Of a stretch of DNA of 64,000 nucleotides, positions 49,211 to 60,661 are shown in pieces. A model generated the notes under the pieces. That model worked only from the letters and a program-made list of their open reading frames with translations, was not told where the DNA came from and did not search any database. The DNA is from Heterostelium album PN500. Taxonomy: Eukaryota > Evosea > Eumycetozoa > Acytosteliales > Acytosteliaceae. The stretch's first letter is position 1, and the number at the start of each line of letters is the position of its first letter. The DNA lies in the NCBI RefSeq assembly GCF_000004825.1, contig NW_008805066.1, forward strand, positions 434,001 to 498,000, in the 5' to 3' direction. Both the position numbers and the translations under genes were made by a program.

Positions 49211-49356
49211 TTTGCTCCGTCACTATGCGTGCCACCATAGCTCCGTTACTGCTATGCATGTCACACCACAGCCCAGTTACTATGCTAGTTTCTCCATAGC
49301 TCCGTTACCATGCATGTCGACCATAGCTCCGTTACTATGCAAGTTGCACCATAGTT
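49211..49356. repeat. minisatellite, about 4-5 copies of a 27-31 base unit
   Basis: The repeated core is CCATAGCTCCGTTACTATGC, with variants (CCACAGCCCAGTTACTATGC, CCATAGCTCCGTTACCATGC). Spacing between cores is about 27-31 bases. On the minus strand it can be read as repeated GNGAM-like codons, but the overlapping 91-codon frame (49,555-49,280) has no other support. Confidence 0.7.
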
Positions 49357-49572
49357 GATTGTGGTACACATCAACTCCAACCCAACTCAAAAACACAAAA
49401 CAACATTCCAAAAAAATAAAATAAAAAATGTTCCTACACCATAAATCATCACATTCCAGACCCCCTGTGGAGAGAATAAGTTGTTTTGAGATAAAAGAAA
49501 GTAAAAAAGAGCTCTTTATTAATAAACAATAAAACATCTCACATTTAACAACCATTTATTTATCAAAATTCT

Positions 49573-50328
49573 TTATTTAGATTTGAGTTTGTTCATTAAT
49601 TTTTTTGGCAAATCTCGGAAGCGCCATTTCAGATTGGAGTTGGACGGTGCTCCCATGTCGGATGACAATACATCTTGGGTTTCAGAAGAGTTGCTTTCTA
49701 CTGCAGAGGTTACTAGTGAAGCAGGTGGTGTTGTTTCTTGTGATTTCATATTGATATTGTTGTTGGTTAATTGAGGTGGCAATGATTGTTTGAGAATCGA
49801 TGTGGGATCATCTATTTGAATGTTGTAAAGCTCCAATTCTTCCATTGTCCAGCCAAGGTCGAAATCTAGTTCAGTGAGGAAAATATTCTCCATTATATTG
49901 ATATCTTCAACAGGTATATTGAAAATATCTGAAATTATAGATATATCAATGGTAGAGTCCTCTCTCAAATCATTGAGAGTTATGATGGTGCTAGTGATCA
50001 TCAGGTTGAAAATTTGGTTATAAGTAATTCCAGCACGATATACAAATTTATTGGAGAAGTACATAACCAAAAATAAATAGTGTGCTGGAACATTAAACAT
50101 CTCCAAAACGACTAGAATATTTTCGATTATTTCTTTAATAGACTCCAATGTCTGTACATAAAAACTATTCTCCGTATAATCTGGATCGTAATCCAACAAA
50201 TACTTGTATAGACTATTGACATATAAAAAATATGACCATTTCTTTTTATGTACTCCATAAACTCTATTTTTTATTTTTCTGAACCATAATTGGTTATACA
50301 TTTGTCTTGAGGATTTAAAATGATTCAT
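49573..50328 (-). CDS. Pho80-like cyclin, paralogue 3 (251 aa)
   Basis: Single exon, start ATG 50328. The cyclin-box landmarks are YFSNKFVYRAGITYNQIF, MITSTIITLNDLREDS and ISDIFNIPVEDINIMENIFL. The linker resembles paralogue 1 (KQSLPPQLTNNNINMKSQ) and the C-terminal motif is NLKWRFRDLPKK. The KFW triad of the other two is replaced by ND here, so this is the most diverged member. The shared 5' module is about 0.9-1.26 kb upstream (51,230-51,590). The start is supported by the conserved N-terminal spacing (YGVHKKKWSYFL, as in the other paralogues). Confidence 0.75.
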   Translation of the reverse strand: MNHFKSSRQMYNQLWFRKIKNRVYGVHKKKWSYFLYVNSLYKYLLDYDPDYTENSFYVQTLESIKEIIENILVVLEMFNVPAHYLFLVMYFSNKFVYRAGITYNQIFNLMITSTIITLNDLREDSTIDISIISDIFNIPVEDINIMENIFLTELDFDLGWTMEELELYNIQIDDPTSILKQSLPPQLTNNNINMKSQETTPPASLVTSAVESNSSETQDVLSSDMGAPSNSNLKWRFRDLPKKLMNKLKSK

Positions 50329-51840
50329 TTTTTTATAGATTTGAAAATAAAACGATAAATAAATGTATAAAAATTTATGAAGTTATATTTAATAAAAACA
50401 AATTAAAAAATAAGGAAATTAGAAATTTTTAGAAAAAAATAATTAATTAAACAAAGTGATAGCTTCTATGATTATGATTTTTGGTTTGCTTAAATAAAAA
50501 ACAAATCACAGTGAAAAAAAAAAAATTCTGTGAGTGTATGATAAATAATTCAAGTATTCCTTTTTAGGTCTTTATATATTATATTTTTATTTTAGTGTGA
50601 TATTGATAAAGTGGTTAACTCTTAAAGATTTATGTAGAGGTGAGAGTTTTAACAAATTTTAGATATACTTTAAAAAAACCATATATTCTCTCATATTAAT
50701 ATATATATAAAAATGGTGATACATTTACTTTGAGAACGAAAAGTAATAGTGATTGATGAGTGTGAATTTTCATATACTCCTCAAGATAAAGGTGTTGAAT
50801 AAGTATACAACTCATTAAATATAAACCAAAATATATATACCATGATCTACCCAATTTTATTTTCTTTTGTTTGAGTAACACAAAGTGTTTAAAACTCGAC
50901 AACAACATTTTAAAATTAAGAAGTGCAATAACTACCAGATATGACTGAAAAGGAAAATAAATTCAAGTTACCACATTTTATGAATAAGTTTAGATAATTG
51001 TAATACTTTTAAAATGAAAGTAGTTGTATAAAAATTCTTGATTACCACACAGTGTTTCGTAGTAGAAACTATTGAAATTTGATACACCTTCAATAGTTTC
51101 TAGTACAAAATGAATTTTAAAAATACTGTATGGAATCCCCTAATAATTTAAGTAAAATCAATTTAACATGTGATTGGCAACAATAAAATCATCTCAACTG
51201 GTATACCCACTATTATTTTTTTTGTTATAAACCAATCATATGGTAATCATATTTTTTCTTTATGATCACATATCATTCTACCAACTAAATTAACCACAAC
51301 TAATTATTATTTTTTTCTCAGCTTTTCTCTTTTAATCATAATGTATACCCACATTTTTAATAGGGTTTCGAATGAATAAACAAAAAAATGATCATTGTGA
51401 ATAAACTAAAACAAATTTTTAGAATTCTTTGACAATGTTAAAAAAAAGGAATTAGAATAGATGTTACCAAACTGAGTGTTATTACGTTCTCTGTTCTATT
51501 AAAATTTCTTCAAATTTTTAGAGTTCAAATATACCTTTTTGGGTAGTGTGATTTTGATAGCGTGGTTAACTCTGAAATAAAATAAAATACTTTTTCCACT
51601 AAATATTATCTTTTCTTTAACACAAATTTTCAATAGGTGATGTTTATTACACAGGAATAGTTCAAATGATTCCATTGTATAAGATTATGTGATAAATCTA
51701 ATTTCTAATTAAATAAATACATCTCAATATATGCAGTTTAGGTAAATATTCACGTATTTCAACATTTTATTTGTCTCCCATTTAAAAAGTTGGTACTCTG
51801 GTTCGATCAGTTTAGGCATTTATTGTATAAGAGTACGAGC
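50329..51840 (-). repeat. upstream region of cyclin paralogue 3 with shared 5' module (51,230-51,590)
   Basis: The module copy is almost identical to the one at 45,480-45,780 (CGAATGAATAAACAAAAAAA, ATTTTGATAGCGTGGTTAAC). After its acceptor-like TTTATTTCAG the minus strand reads NHAIKITLPKKVYLNSKNLK and then closes. A weaker, partial copy is seen near 50,585-50,640 (AAAGTGGTTAACTCT). The remaining sequence is AT-rich without genes. Confidence 0.6.
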
Positions 51841-51849
51841 TACCATTGT

Positions 51850-53080
51850 TGTTCTCCAGCAACAATCTACTATTCCACGTCCTAGAGTCAACCAGATATC
51901 TTGTATACATCACCACCTAGCCAATCTAGATTGGCTCGCCTGTAAATGCTTCGTCCATCATTACCAGAGACTGTATCACCTTTAACAATATTAGATGCGC
52001 CACCGCTTTCTATTTTACCAGATTCACTCGTGCAAGTGCAATTCTAACTTTTGACTACCTGAAAGATAAAGTCCACGCTCTCCAACCTCTGTCTTAGTCT
52101 TTGGCAGGGAACTGAGTCAAATCGGTAGCCAAGCACACGTCCAACACACGCGGATATGACGACCGGCATCGAATTCTTCACCAAACAAAATATTGTCTCG
52201 AAGCGAAGCGCCAATCAGCAAAGTGATTGTGATATGAAACCCATCTTTCGTGTAGTGAAAACACTTGCTTTTGTTTTGTAGATCTCTCCTATCAGTGCAC
52301 TAACCAGGGTCTTGCCTGCTCCAACTTTTCCATAGATCATTGTAAGTTTGCCAGCCGGCTCAAAACGAAAGGAGAAGCTTTGGCGAATTGGAATGATCTT
52401 CCATAACACCAATTGACTCTACCTCTTTGAAAGCTGTAATTTGTTCACCTGATTCATCTTTATTCTGTTTCTAGCTACTACTAGACATCATCCCTGTGAA
52501 TTCGCCATCTACAGTTCTAATATCTGGACTGGTGCCGATGTGAGTGATCATATGCCGTTGAATCTCGGTGGTTGGGAGGAATACTTCGATTCTCTTGGAC
52601 GAAGCAACTACTTTCAACGGTGCCTGGACTCCAGAAGCATCTTTAATGGACGTATTGATGAAATAGTGAGACCTGTAAATGCAATTGTGGCATCTAACTG
52701 AACCACCACGCGACACAAACTGAGAACTTGGCTAGCAATACGATTCCATTTGGTACTACCCTGAAAATATAAACTCCCAGTTGTTTGTTTTCTATTTATC
52801 TTTATAGTGTTTGTGTGTTGATGTTATTATCTTACTTGAGTAACTATCTGTTGTATGCACCTCGATTTAGATGTATGGTACCGATACTCTCTTTGAGTTG
52901 GTTCTTTGAATTGGATCACCTCGATCGATGAATGGTTGTTCCCACATATACAACTTGAGGAATCTGATACAAGTGAGAATCATCAGGCTAACACGATCAC
53001 TCCCAGGTTCAACTATCTCAAATTAAAGTCACTAGGGATCTGTCAGTAGGACCATAAAAACAAACCCATTCAATCCAACA
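51850..53080 (-). pseudogene. ABCC-type ABC transporter fossil
   Basis: Minus-strand pieces in correct order. A transmembrane-domain piece near 52,990-52,900 has the ABCC hallmark LKLYMWEQPFIDR. A linker follows (SSKRIEVFLPTTEI, about 52,610). Next is a nucleotide-binding domain with Walker A GKVGAGKT (about 52,320), then SLRDNILFGEEFD (about 52,195). The signature-region remnant TEVGERGLYLSGSQK is about 52,085-52,040, where SGSQ replaces SGGQ. The pieces lie in different frames separated by stops and large segments are missing, so no product is expected. ABCC proteins are multidrug and conjugate exporters. Confidence 0.75.
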
Positions 53081-53895
53081 GCCAGACCAACAAAAAACAT
53101 ATAGTAAAGAATATATCAATACAATTATTCCTAAAGAGATAAAGAAATTTTAAAAAAAAAAGTAAGTATAATTGTTTCTTTTTATTTGTAATATATCTCT
53201 ATATTTTAAACTTACAAAAATGCTCTTCGAATTGACATCTACAGATATTAAACCATGGTTTCATCACTGGAGAATAGAAGTTTTGCATTATCGATACTTT
53301 TTTTGTGAAATCGATGTTGTGCCTATCATCGATTCTCTCTTTACATCTCTTGTTGTTGGTGATCACATCGCCACCAACCATCTTCTTATTTATTTTAAAT
53401 ATGTACTATTCCATAATAGTACATTTGCAAATAGCTCTCAATCAATAATCAGCAATCAACAAAAAAAAACAAAAATAATAAAACTAACAACAAACAATAA
53501 TTATTAATGATTCAAATATCTTTTGATTTTTTTTTTTGCAAAATAAAAAAAAGTTAATTTTGATCATCACTCAATAGAAGAAAAGTCTACAGAATTCTTT
53601 TTTCATCCCTGGTAACTTTATTTAATTTATTTCTCTTTAATTAGGTTTGAATTTTAAAAATAATTGTTATATTTTAATGGTAAGAGGAATCTTTGATATA
53701 TATATATATGTAATAGTTGTTGCTTTTTTTTTTGACATGTTATGAACTTTGATTGTTATACTCATTAATATATTATGAACAACAATACTAAAAGTTTTTT
53801 TTGTTGTTGAATTATTTCGTTAAAAAAAAACATTTTTGAATTTTATTAAGTTGATCAACAGATAAAAAGGTGAATTACTTTAGTAATACATTTAA
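53081..53895. other. intergenic; possible minus-strand exon at 53,216-53,381
   Basis: The minus strand from ATG 53381 reads MVGGDVITNNKRCKERIDD and continues to PWFNICRCQFEEHF, then meets a GTAAGTTT donor near 53,215. It is similar in style to the N-terminal exons of dictyostelid F-box-like proteins, but no downstream exon was found. An ORF on the + strand overlaps it. Otherwise AT-rich. Confidence 0.3.
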
Positions 53896-53901
53896 TAGAA
53901 T

Positions 53902-56329
53902 TTAGTTTTGTTTATAAGAGATTTGATGATGACATAACTTTACAGTGGACCATATTAATACAGGTACTAATAAACATGCAGGGAAAATGATTCCATAGAG
54001 TTTCTGTTTGCGATATTCAATCTCTGAATAATCGGTTGCTAAAACTCTATTTAATAGTTCATAATACACTGTGTCTATATGAGGAAATAACAATGATTAG
54101 TTATATAGTTCTGGATATATCTTATTAATTTAACTTATTACGATAATACTTACTATCTAGTTTAAATACAGTTGAATTAAAACTTGTTTGTCCATTCACT
54201 GTTACTGTAAGATTTAAGTAGTTGATTGGTGGTGGAAGGTTGAATTGACCACTCTTCAATTGACATACTATATTAGTATTGTCGATTACTTGTGTGGCTT
54301 TACAATCACGAGAATTATCGATGCTGACAGTGATTAGTTTTAAATCGATATTGGTAAAACCAAGATTGGTTCCAAAGATGCTTATCGCTCCACCGTATGG
54401 TGATACTGAAGTGGCTGACAATACTTTTGGTGCTTGGTAGACCATACTCAATCCACTCAAGACGGTTGCACTGATACCATTCAATTGAAGTTGCAAATAA
54501 ACGGATGTCCCACTTCCTTGTGGTGCAATACAGGTCACACTGGTAATATTCAATCTCGTTGCATTGGAACATGGAGTGTTTAGGTTTGAATTGGGATCAT
54601 TAATAATCACAGTGATATTCTCATTTCCTTGGATGTTGGAAGTCATATATTGACCACTGATTGTTACAATTCCACCTTGTGTTGGTGGTGATGTTATTGA
54701 TGTGATGTATGGTTGTATTGTTATCTTAAATGGAACAGTTGGTGATGTGTTGAATTTGGTCAGTGTGTTTCCATTGTATACACCAGATGGTGTGTTTGGT
54801 GGAAATTTAAATGTTAACATCGAGTCGGAAACGGAGATCGGTGACATTGGAGTACTACCATTGAAATGTAAAACAATTGATTTTGTATCATTACCAAATG
54901 ATGAACCGATAATAATAGTGTTTCCACTATCCTGTGATACTTCTTGGACACTTGGAAGATCAGCAGAGAATAATATATCACTATTGGAGTTCTTTCCATC
55001 AATGCTAACGACCACTGATAAATTATAATTCTTTGAACCACTTGGAATTGCTGGCATTGAACATGCAATAAATGAATTTGTTGGATCATTCAATGTCAAT
55101 ACAGTACATGTATAACCTCCAACAATGATTGATACTTGTGAAATAGTTGCATTTGGTTTGAAAAGATTCAATCTATATCCATAAATTGAAATGGTTCCAC
55201 CAGATGATGAGGTAGAGGTTACTGATGTTACAACTGGATCTAAACAATAATAATATGAATGATTAATAATTATTCAATAAAAAACATTATAATAAAAGAT
55301 ATGTTTTTTATTAATACATACATAGTTGTTGAGTATAGGTTGCTGAATTTGGATTTGGAGAACCAACATTCAAAACATATTGGTAATCACCAGAGAATGA
55401 GTAGTTTTGAGCATTCACATTTGAAACAATAACAGTATTATTAATTAAATGAGTTGGTTGTAAATTACCACCATTCGAAGTCAATGTTAATGGAATTCCA
55501 TTTACTCCAAAATTTGTTCCAGTCATTGTAATTTGATTGGTATCTTTGTTAAATTCAACCAATGAAATTGTTGGTGCTATTAAATTAATGTTTAATTTAC
55601 ATTAGATTTGTTTTTATATATAATTTCCTAATATATTAAAGCTAAACAACTTACTTTGGAATGAAAAATATTTTTGATTAAAAAAATAAGTCGTCGTAGT
55701 AAGAGTTCGAAATCCACTTATTTGGAGATAAATTGGAATATTTTGACCAGAGATTAAAGAGATAATGCTCTGATCGGCATTGAAATGTATTTCAGTTCCA
55801 TCTGCATTAGTATCACTTTCATTTAGAGAGTACCTGTCATGAAAATAGATCTTTGAACTTCCTGGTGGTGATGATAGAAGTGATATACCTTTTACAGTAA
55901 TGATACCTCCTTGAGTTGGGATAGAAGAAATATTGGCAATATATGGAGGATACCAAGTTAGAGGAAGGAAAGATCCACAATCTGGTGAGTCACATGTTTG
56001 GAAACTATCAACTATGTTAATAATATCAGATGTATAGGGCACAATAGCTGTAGTAGGGTTGAGAATAGTCATCGTTTTTTTTATATTGCTTCTAACCAAG
56101 TGGAGGTAATTGCCATTACTAAATGATCCGCTTTTCAATGTAAAAGTCACTCCGTCTGGTCCATTTTGCACTGACTGTAAATCAAGGTATCCTATGATAT
56201 TATTTAATTAATATTTTTACTATTCCTAAACTGATTAAAAATCAACTATATTTAATTACCATTTATTTTTCCAAAAAATAAAATTATATAAAATATTAAA
56301 AAAAATTGTATCCTTTTATAATTAATCAT
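53902..56329 (-). CDS. IPT/TIG-domain transmembrane protein, Tgr-like (706 aa)
   Basis: Five exons: 56329-56260, 56191-55655, 55576-55322, 55239-54154 and 54074-53902, with all GT/AG borders in phase 1. Exon 1 is a signal peptide. Successive IPT/TIG-like repeats follow; unlike the two shorter copies the last repeat (SPYGGAISIFGTNLGFTNID) is complete. Exon 5 supplies a single membrane helix (GIIFPACLLVPVLIWSTVKL) and a tail of about 10 residues. This is a type I surface protein with a plan like TgrB1/TgrC1 of Dictyostelium, which mediate cell adhesion and kin discrimination. Exons 3 and 4 are nearly identical to the other two copies, but exon 2 is strongly diverged. It looks intact and is the best candidate for the functional gene of the cluster. 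Confidence 0.85.
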
Positions 56330-58121
56330 TCTTTTATTTGATATATATAGAAACAGAAAAAATAAATTGAAAAATAATAATTTTTTTAATTCTTGATAAA
56401 TAATACTCTTTTGTTAAATATAAATATTATTCTAATTGATATAAAATTTTGATAAGTTTGGAAGATAAAAAACAATACACTTAATAAATAAAACACGTGA
56501 TTGTAATGTTTTTTTTGTCAAAACTAGGAATTTTTCAAGCTAATTTTAAATTACATTTACCACACATTGTAAATTTTTGATAATAATGTTTTTTGGTGGT
56601 GGATCTTCATATGAATCACCCCCCTATTATATTTATTGTTATTCAAAACTTATCATGTTATTAATAAAAATAAAGTATCATTAAATGATTAAAATTATAA
56701 TAAAAAAAAGTTAAGTGGTTATTTTTTAAGATTTAATAATTAGTGTGTTGCAATGTAATTATAAGAATTATCTATGATTTAAACAAACCACTTTGAACAT
56801 ACAGATTTAGTATCAACCACTGTGTTGGATTCAAAAGATTAGTTTAGTGTGAATGCTGTTGTTGAAGTTGTGAATCAGAGTTATACCAATATTATATAGT
56901 AACATCTTTGGAAATCAAATAAGTCAGCATTGGTGTGTCATTTTATTTGGAGCATTCACTGCAATCTTCGGATTATTCTGACAGACCTGAGTTAAAATCC
57001 TATTCTAATATTGTTCAGCTTATAAGTCATCCATCTTTTTAAATAGATGGACTACCTGATCTATTATAAAAAACTAGACCTAAATAGATAGATCCAAAAT
57101 AAATTATTGCAGTTAACTGTATAATAATGACTTCTTGTTGTCTACTAAAATCGAAGTCATTGATGGTAATTTCAATTGTGTCTTTTGATTCTAATTTGTA
57201 GCAGTGTGACGGACGAACTCCTTTTTTTTTTTGACAACTCATGATCTAGTTGATGTCAGCTTTGTCGAGAATATACCATTATATTTGTTAACAATGCCAA
57301 CAACTACGAGTCCCCAAGAGGCTGATAGAATATACGTTAAGCATAGTCGAATGTGTGGGTACATTGACTTGAGCCGAAATCAAGATAGATATGCATCAGA
57401 CTACATGTAGCGTGTCACCAAACTGTTTGGGCAGACCGTGGAAAGCTGTAAGGCAATATTGTTCCAGCATAAGAATTGCTCAACTTCCATCGATGGTTGG
57501 AGCTTATCATGAAACAAATACTATCAAAATTTTCATATTTTCTTGACTGATATCAATGATCTGCTTTCTACATTTTACCTCCAAACTGCATCATCTCGGT
57601 ATTTCTGTATTTGGCAATCATTCGGTTGGCATCCACTCATATTGTCATTATTTCATTGAGTGTTCTATCACTTGTAAGCACAATCACAAATAGTTAACAA
57701 GTGGCAAATCTCAATTCTGATATTGTGGATAGAACTTAACCATAGAACAAAGTGAGCTTATATTCACCTCATTGTTGCAATTATTCGATCTATAAGATTA
57801 CTGTTGCCTGTCATATGTATGTTGATAAATAGAACTGTTAGTAAGATATTAGATTATTTATTACCAACACTCAATACACTACATTATTTACAACTATAAA
57901 CTAACACAGCACCTGGCTATTTTATTTTATTGTTTATTGCAAACAGATTGAAAAAATAAATTAAAATAAAATAAAATTAAAAATAAAAGATTGAAAATAA
58001 ACAAACAAAATATATTAAAGATAATTATAATTTTATTAATTAAATGATTATAAAAAAGATAATTATAGGAGTATTATTTTCATAAACATCATTATCAAGC
58101 AAGATATTATTTATAATACAC
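56330..58121. other. spacer between TIG genes, with degenerate repeat
   Basis: AT-rich near both genes. Around 57,000-57,490 the minus strand shares blocks with 34,640-35,000 (GGTGACACGCTACATGTAGT; TTAACGTATATTCTATC), and a hydrophobic run LVVVGIVNKYNGIFSTKL can be read there. A minus-strand frame at 57,242-57,039 (MSCQKKKGVRPSHCYKLESK) is adjacent but unsupported. Remnant of an unidentified coding repeat. Similarity to the left arm ends near 58,000. Confidence 0.45.
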
Positions 58122-58122
58122 G

Positions 58123-60094
58123 TTAAATAAATAATAATAACAATAAAATTAAGAAAAATAGATAAAATTTACAATTAGTTTGATAGATGCTTATCATTCC
58201 ACTATTGTATGGTGATTCTGAAGTTGTAGATATTATTTTAGGTGATTGGTAGACCATATTCAATCCACTCATTACTGTTGAACTGATACCATTCAATTGA
58301 AGTTGCAAATAAGCGGATGTCCCACTTCTTTGTGGTGCAATACAGGTCACACTGGTACTGTTCAATCTCGTTGCATTGGAACATGGAGTGTTAAGATTAG
58401 ATTTGGTATCATAAATAATCACAGTGATATTCTCATTTCCTTGGATGTTGGAAGTCATATATTGACCACTGATTGTTACAATTCCACCTTGTGTTGGTGG
58501 TGATGTTATTGATGTGATGTATGGTTGAATTGTTATCTTAAATGGAACAGTTGGTGATGTGTTGAATTTAGTCAGTGTGTTTCCACTGTATATACCAGAT
58601 GGTGTGTTTGTTCGAAATTTAAATGTTAACATCGAGTTGGAAACGGAGATCGGTGACATTGGAGTACTACCATTGAAATGTAGGACAATTGATTTTGTAT
58701 CATTACCAAATGATGAACCGATAATAATTGTATTTCCACCATCTTGTGATACTTCTTGGACATTTGAAAGATCGGCAGAGAATAATATATCACTATTGGA
58801 ATGCTTTCCATTAATGTTAACAACCACTGATAAATTATAATTATTTGAACCACTTGGAATTGCTGGCATTGAACATTCAATAAATGAATTTTTTGGATCA
58901 TTCAATGTCAATACAGTACATGAATAACCTCCAACAAGGATTGAAACTTGTGAAATAGTTTCTTTTGGTTTGAAAAGATTCAATCTATATCCATAAATTG
59001 AAATGGTTCCACCAGATGATGAAGTAGAGGTTACTGATGTTACAACTGGATCTAAAGAGTTATTATTAGAATTATTAATATTTCAATAAGAAAGAATTAT
59101 TATAAAATAAATACATACATAGTTGTTGAGTATAGGTTGCTGAATTTGGATTTGGAGAACCAACATTCAAAACATATTGGAAATCACCAGAGAATGAATA
59201 GTTTTGAGCATTCACATTTGAAACAATAACAGTATTATCAATTAAAAGGGTAGGCTGTAAATTTCCACCATTCGAAGTCAATGTCAAAGGAATTCCATTT
59301 ACTCCAAAATTTGTTCCGGTCATCGTAATTTGATTGGTCTCTCTATTATATACAACTGATGAAATTGTTGGTCCTGTTTAAATTATTGTTAGGTAATGAA
59401 CTTTATATTATTATTTTAAACTAAACTACTTACCTTGAAATGAAAAAAAAATAGTATCATAAATATATGGAGAAAAAGAGAGTGTTTGGGTTTCTCTTAT
59501 TATGAAAGAAATTGGAATATTTTGACCAGAGAATAAAGAGGTAATGTTTTGACCAACATTGAAATTGATATCAGTTCCTTCTGAATTTGTATTACTTTCA
59601 AATAGAAATACACTGGTATTAAAATAGATCTGAGTAATTCCTGGTGGTGATGATAGAAGTGATACACCTTTTACTGTAATGATACCTCCTTGAGTTGGAA
59701 TCGAAGAAATATTAGTTATATATACGGGATTCCACTCCATAAAGTTGGGAAGTACGCAATTTTGTCGGTCACACATTTGGAATTTATCAACTTTGTTAAT
59801 AATATCAGCTGTGTAGTTCAAAAAAGCTGTGGTAGGGTTGACAATATTTATTGTTTTTTGTATTACAGGAGGCCCCTTCAATTTCAAGGAATAACTATTA
59901 CTAGTAAATGTTCCACTACTCAATTTAAAAGTAACCCCATCTGGCCCATATTGAACTGACTGAAGATTAGTGAGACCTATATATTTATTATTAATAGATT
60001 CTAAGTTTTTTAATTAATGTTGTTATTATTTACCATTAATTTCTCCAAAAAACAATAAAATTACTAAAACTACAATATTTTGTATTTTAATCAT
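58123..60094 (-). CDS. IPT/TIG-domain surface protein, right-arm copy (595 aa)
   Basis: Exons 60094-60034, 59976-59434, 59373-59119 and 59051-58123 have the same four lengths (61, 543, 255, 929) as the left-arm gene, with the same splice sites. The signal peptide is nearly identical (MIKIQNIVVLVILLFFGEING). The C-terminus ends the same way, ISIYQTNC then a hydrophobic tail, replacing the last TIG repeat and the membrane exon of the longer gene. Exon 2 differs from the left arm at many residues (for example QICDLQSCLFPN versus QMCDRQNCVLPN), while exon 4 differs at few. All frames are open. The tail could act as a C-terminal anchor or the protein might be secreted. Gene order with the BTB gene is the same as in the left arm, inverted. 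Confidence 0.8.
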
Positions 60095-60239
60095 TATATT
60101 TTATTTTTAGTGTAACAGAAAAGTTTAAATAATTTTAATTTTGTTGAATTAAAAGATGGTTTTTTTTTATGTTATAAAAATTTATTCTTTTATATAGTTT
60201 AATAAATTTAGGTTCAATAAAATAATAATAAAATTTTAT

Positions 60240-60300
60240 ATTTTAGGTCAACTTAAACTTCATTCTGTGAAATATGGGCCAGATGGGGTTACTTTTAAAC
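60240..60300 (+). pseudogene. inverted fragment of TIG exon 2 (start of exon)
   Basis: The + strand reads TTTTAGGTCAACTTAAACTT ... AATATGGGCCAGATGGGGTT, matching the acceptor and first 50 bases of exon 2 of the TIG genes. It has the opposite orientation to the right-arm gene in which it lies. It replaces part of the upstream region present in the left arm (21,950-22,040). Confidence 0.7.
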
Positions 60301-60661
60301 CCCACCATCAAATATTTTATTGGATCATATATAAATCCTAATTGTAGGTTATTATAAATAACTTTCCAGTATGAAACACTTTTTTATTTTTAAATTTTTT
60401 TTTATTCCAAAATCAAATCTATTGTATTAATTAGGGTTTTTTTTTATATTAAACTAAAGTGTGTTGAGTAACTTTAGTAATTAAAATCTATCAATTTCCA
60501 TTAATTCAAAGAATTCACTTGTTTACAAGATGGTGAAGAACACAAATATATATATAAGAATCAAATAAAAAATTCTCTATATTAGCTAAGTTGTTAGTCT
60601 AATGATTAGAGTGATTTAAAAACAATTTGATCTGATATGTTTATTTTCATATTTAACTTTC

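Noticed and set aside
49280-49555. 91-codon minus-strand frame over the minisatellite
   Set aside because: It is fed by the repeat, begins just after the cyclin stop codon and has no family features.
54702-55028. + strand frame inside the long TIG gene (and similar frames at 58,559 and 23,407 minus)
   Set aside because: The same shadow occurs in all three copies because exon 4 is conserved; the sense frame explains it.
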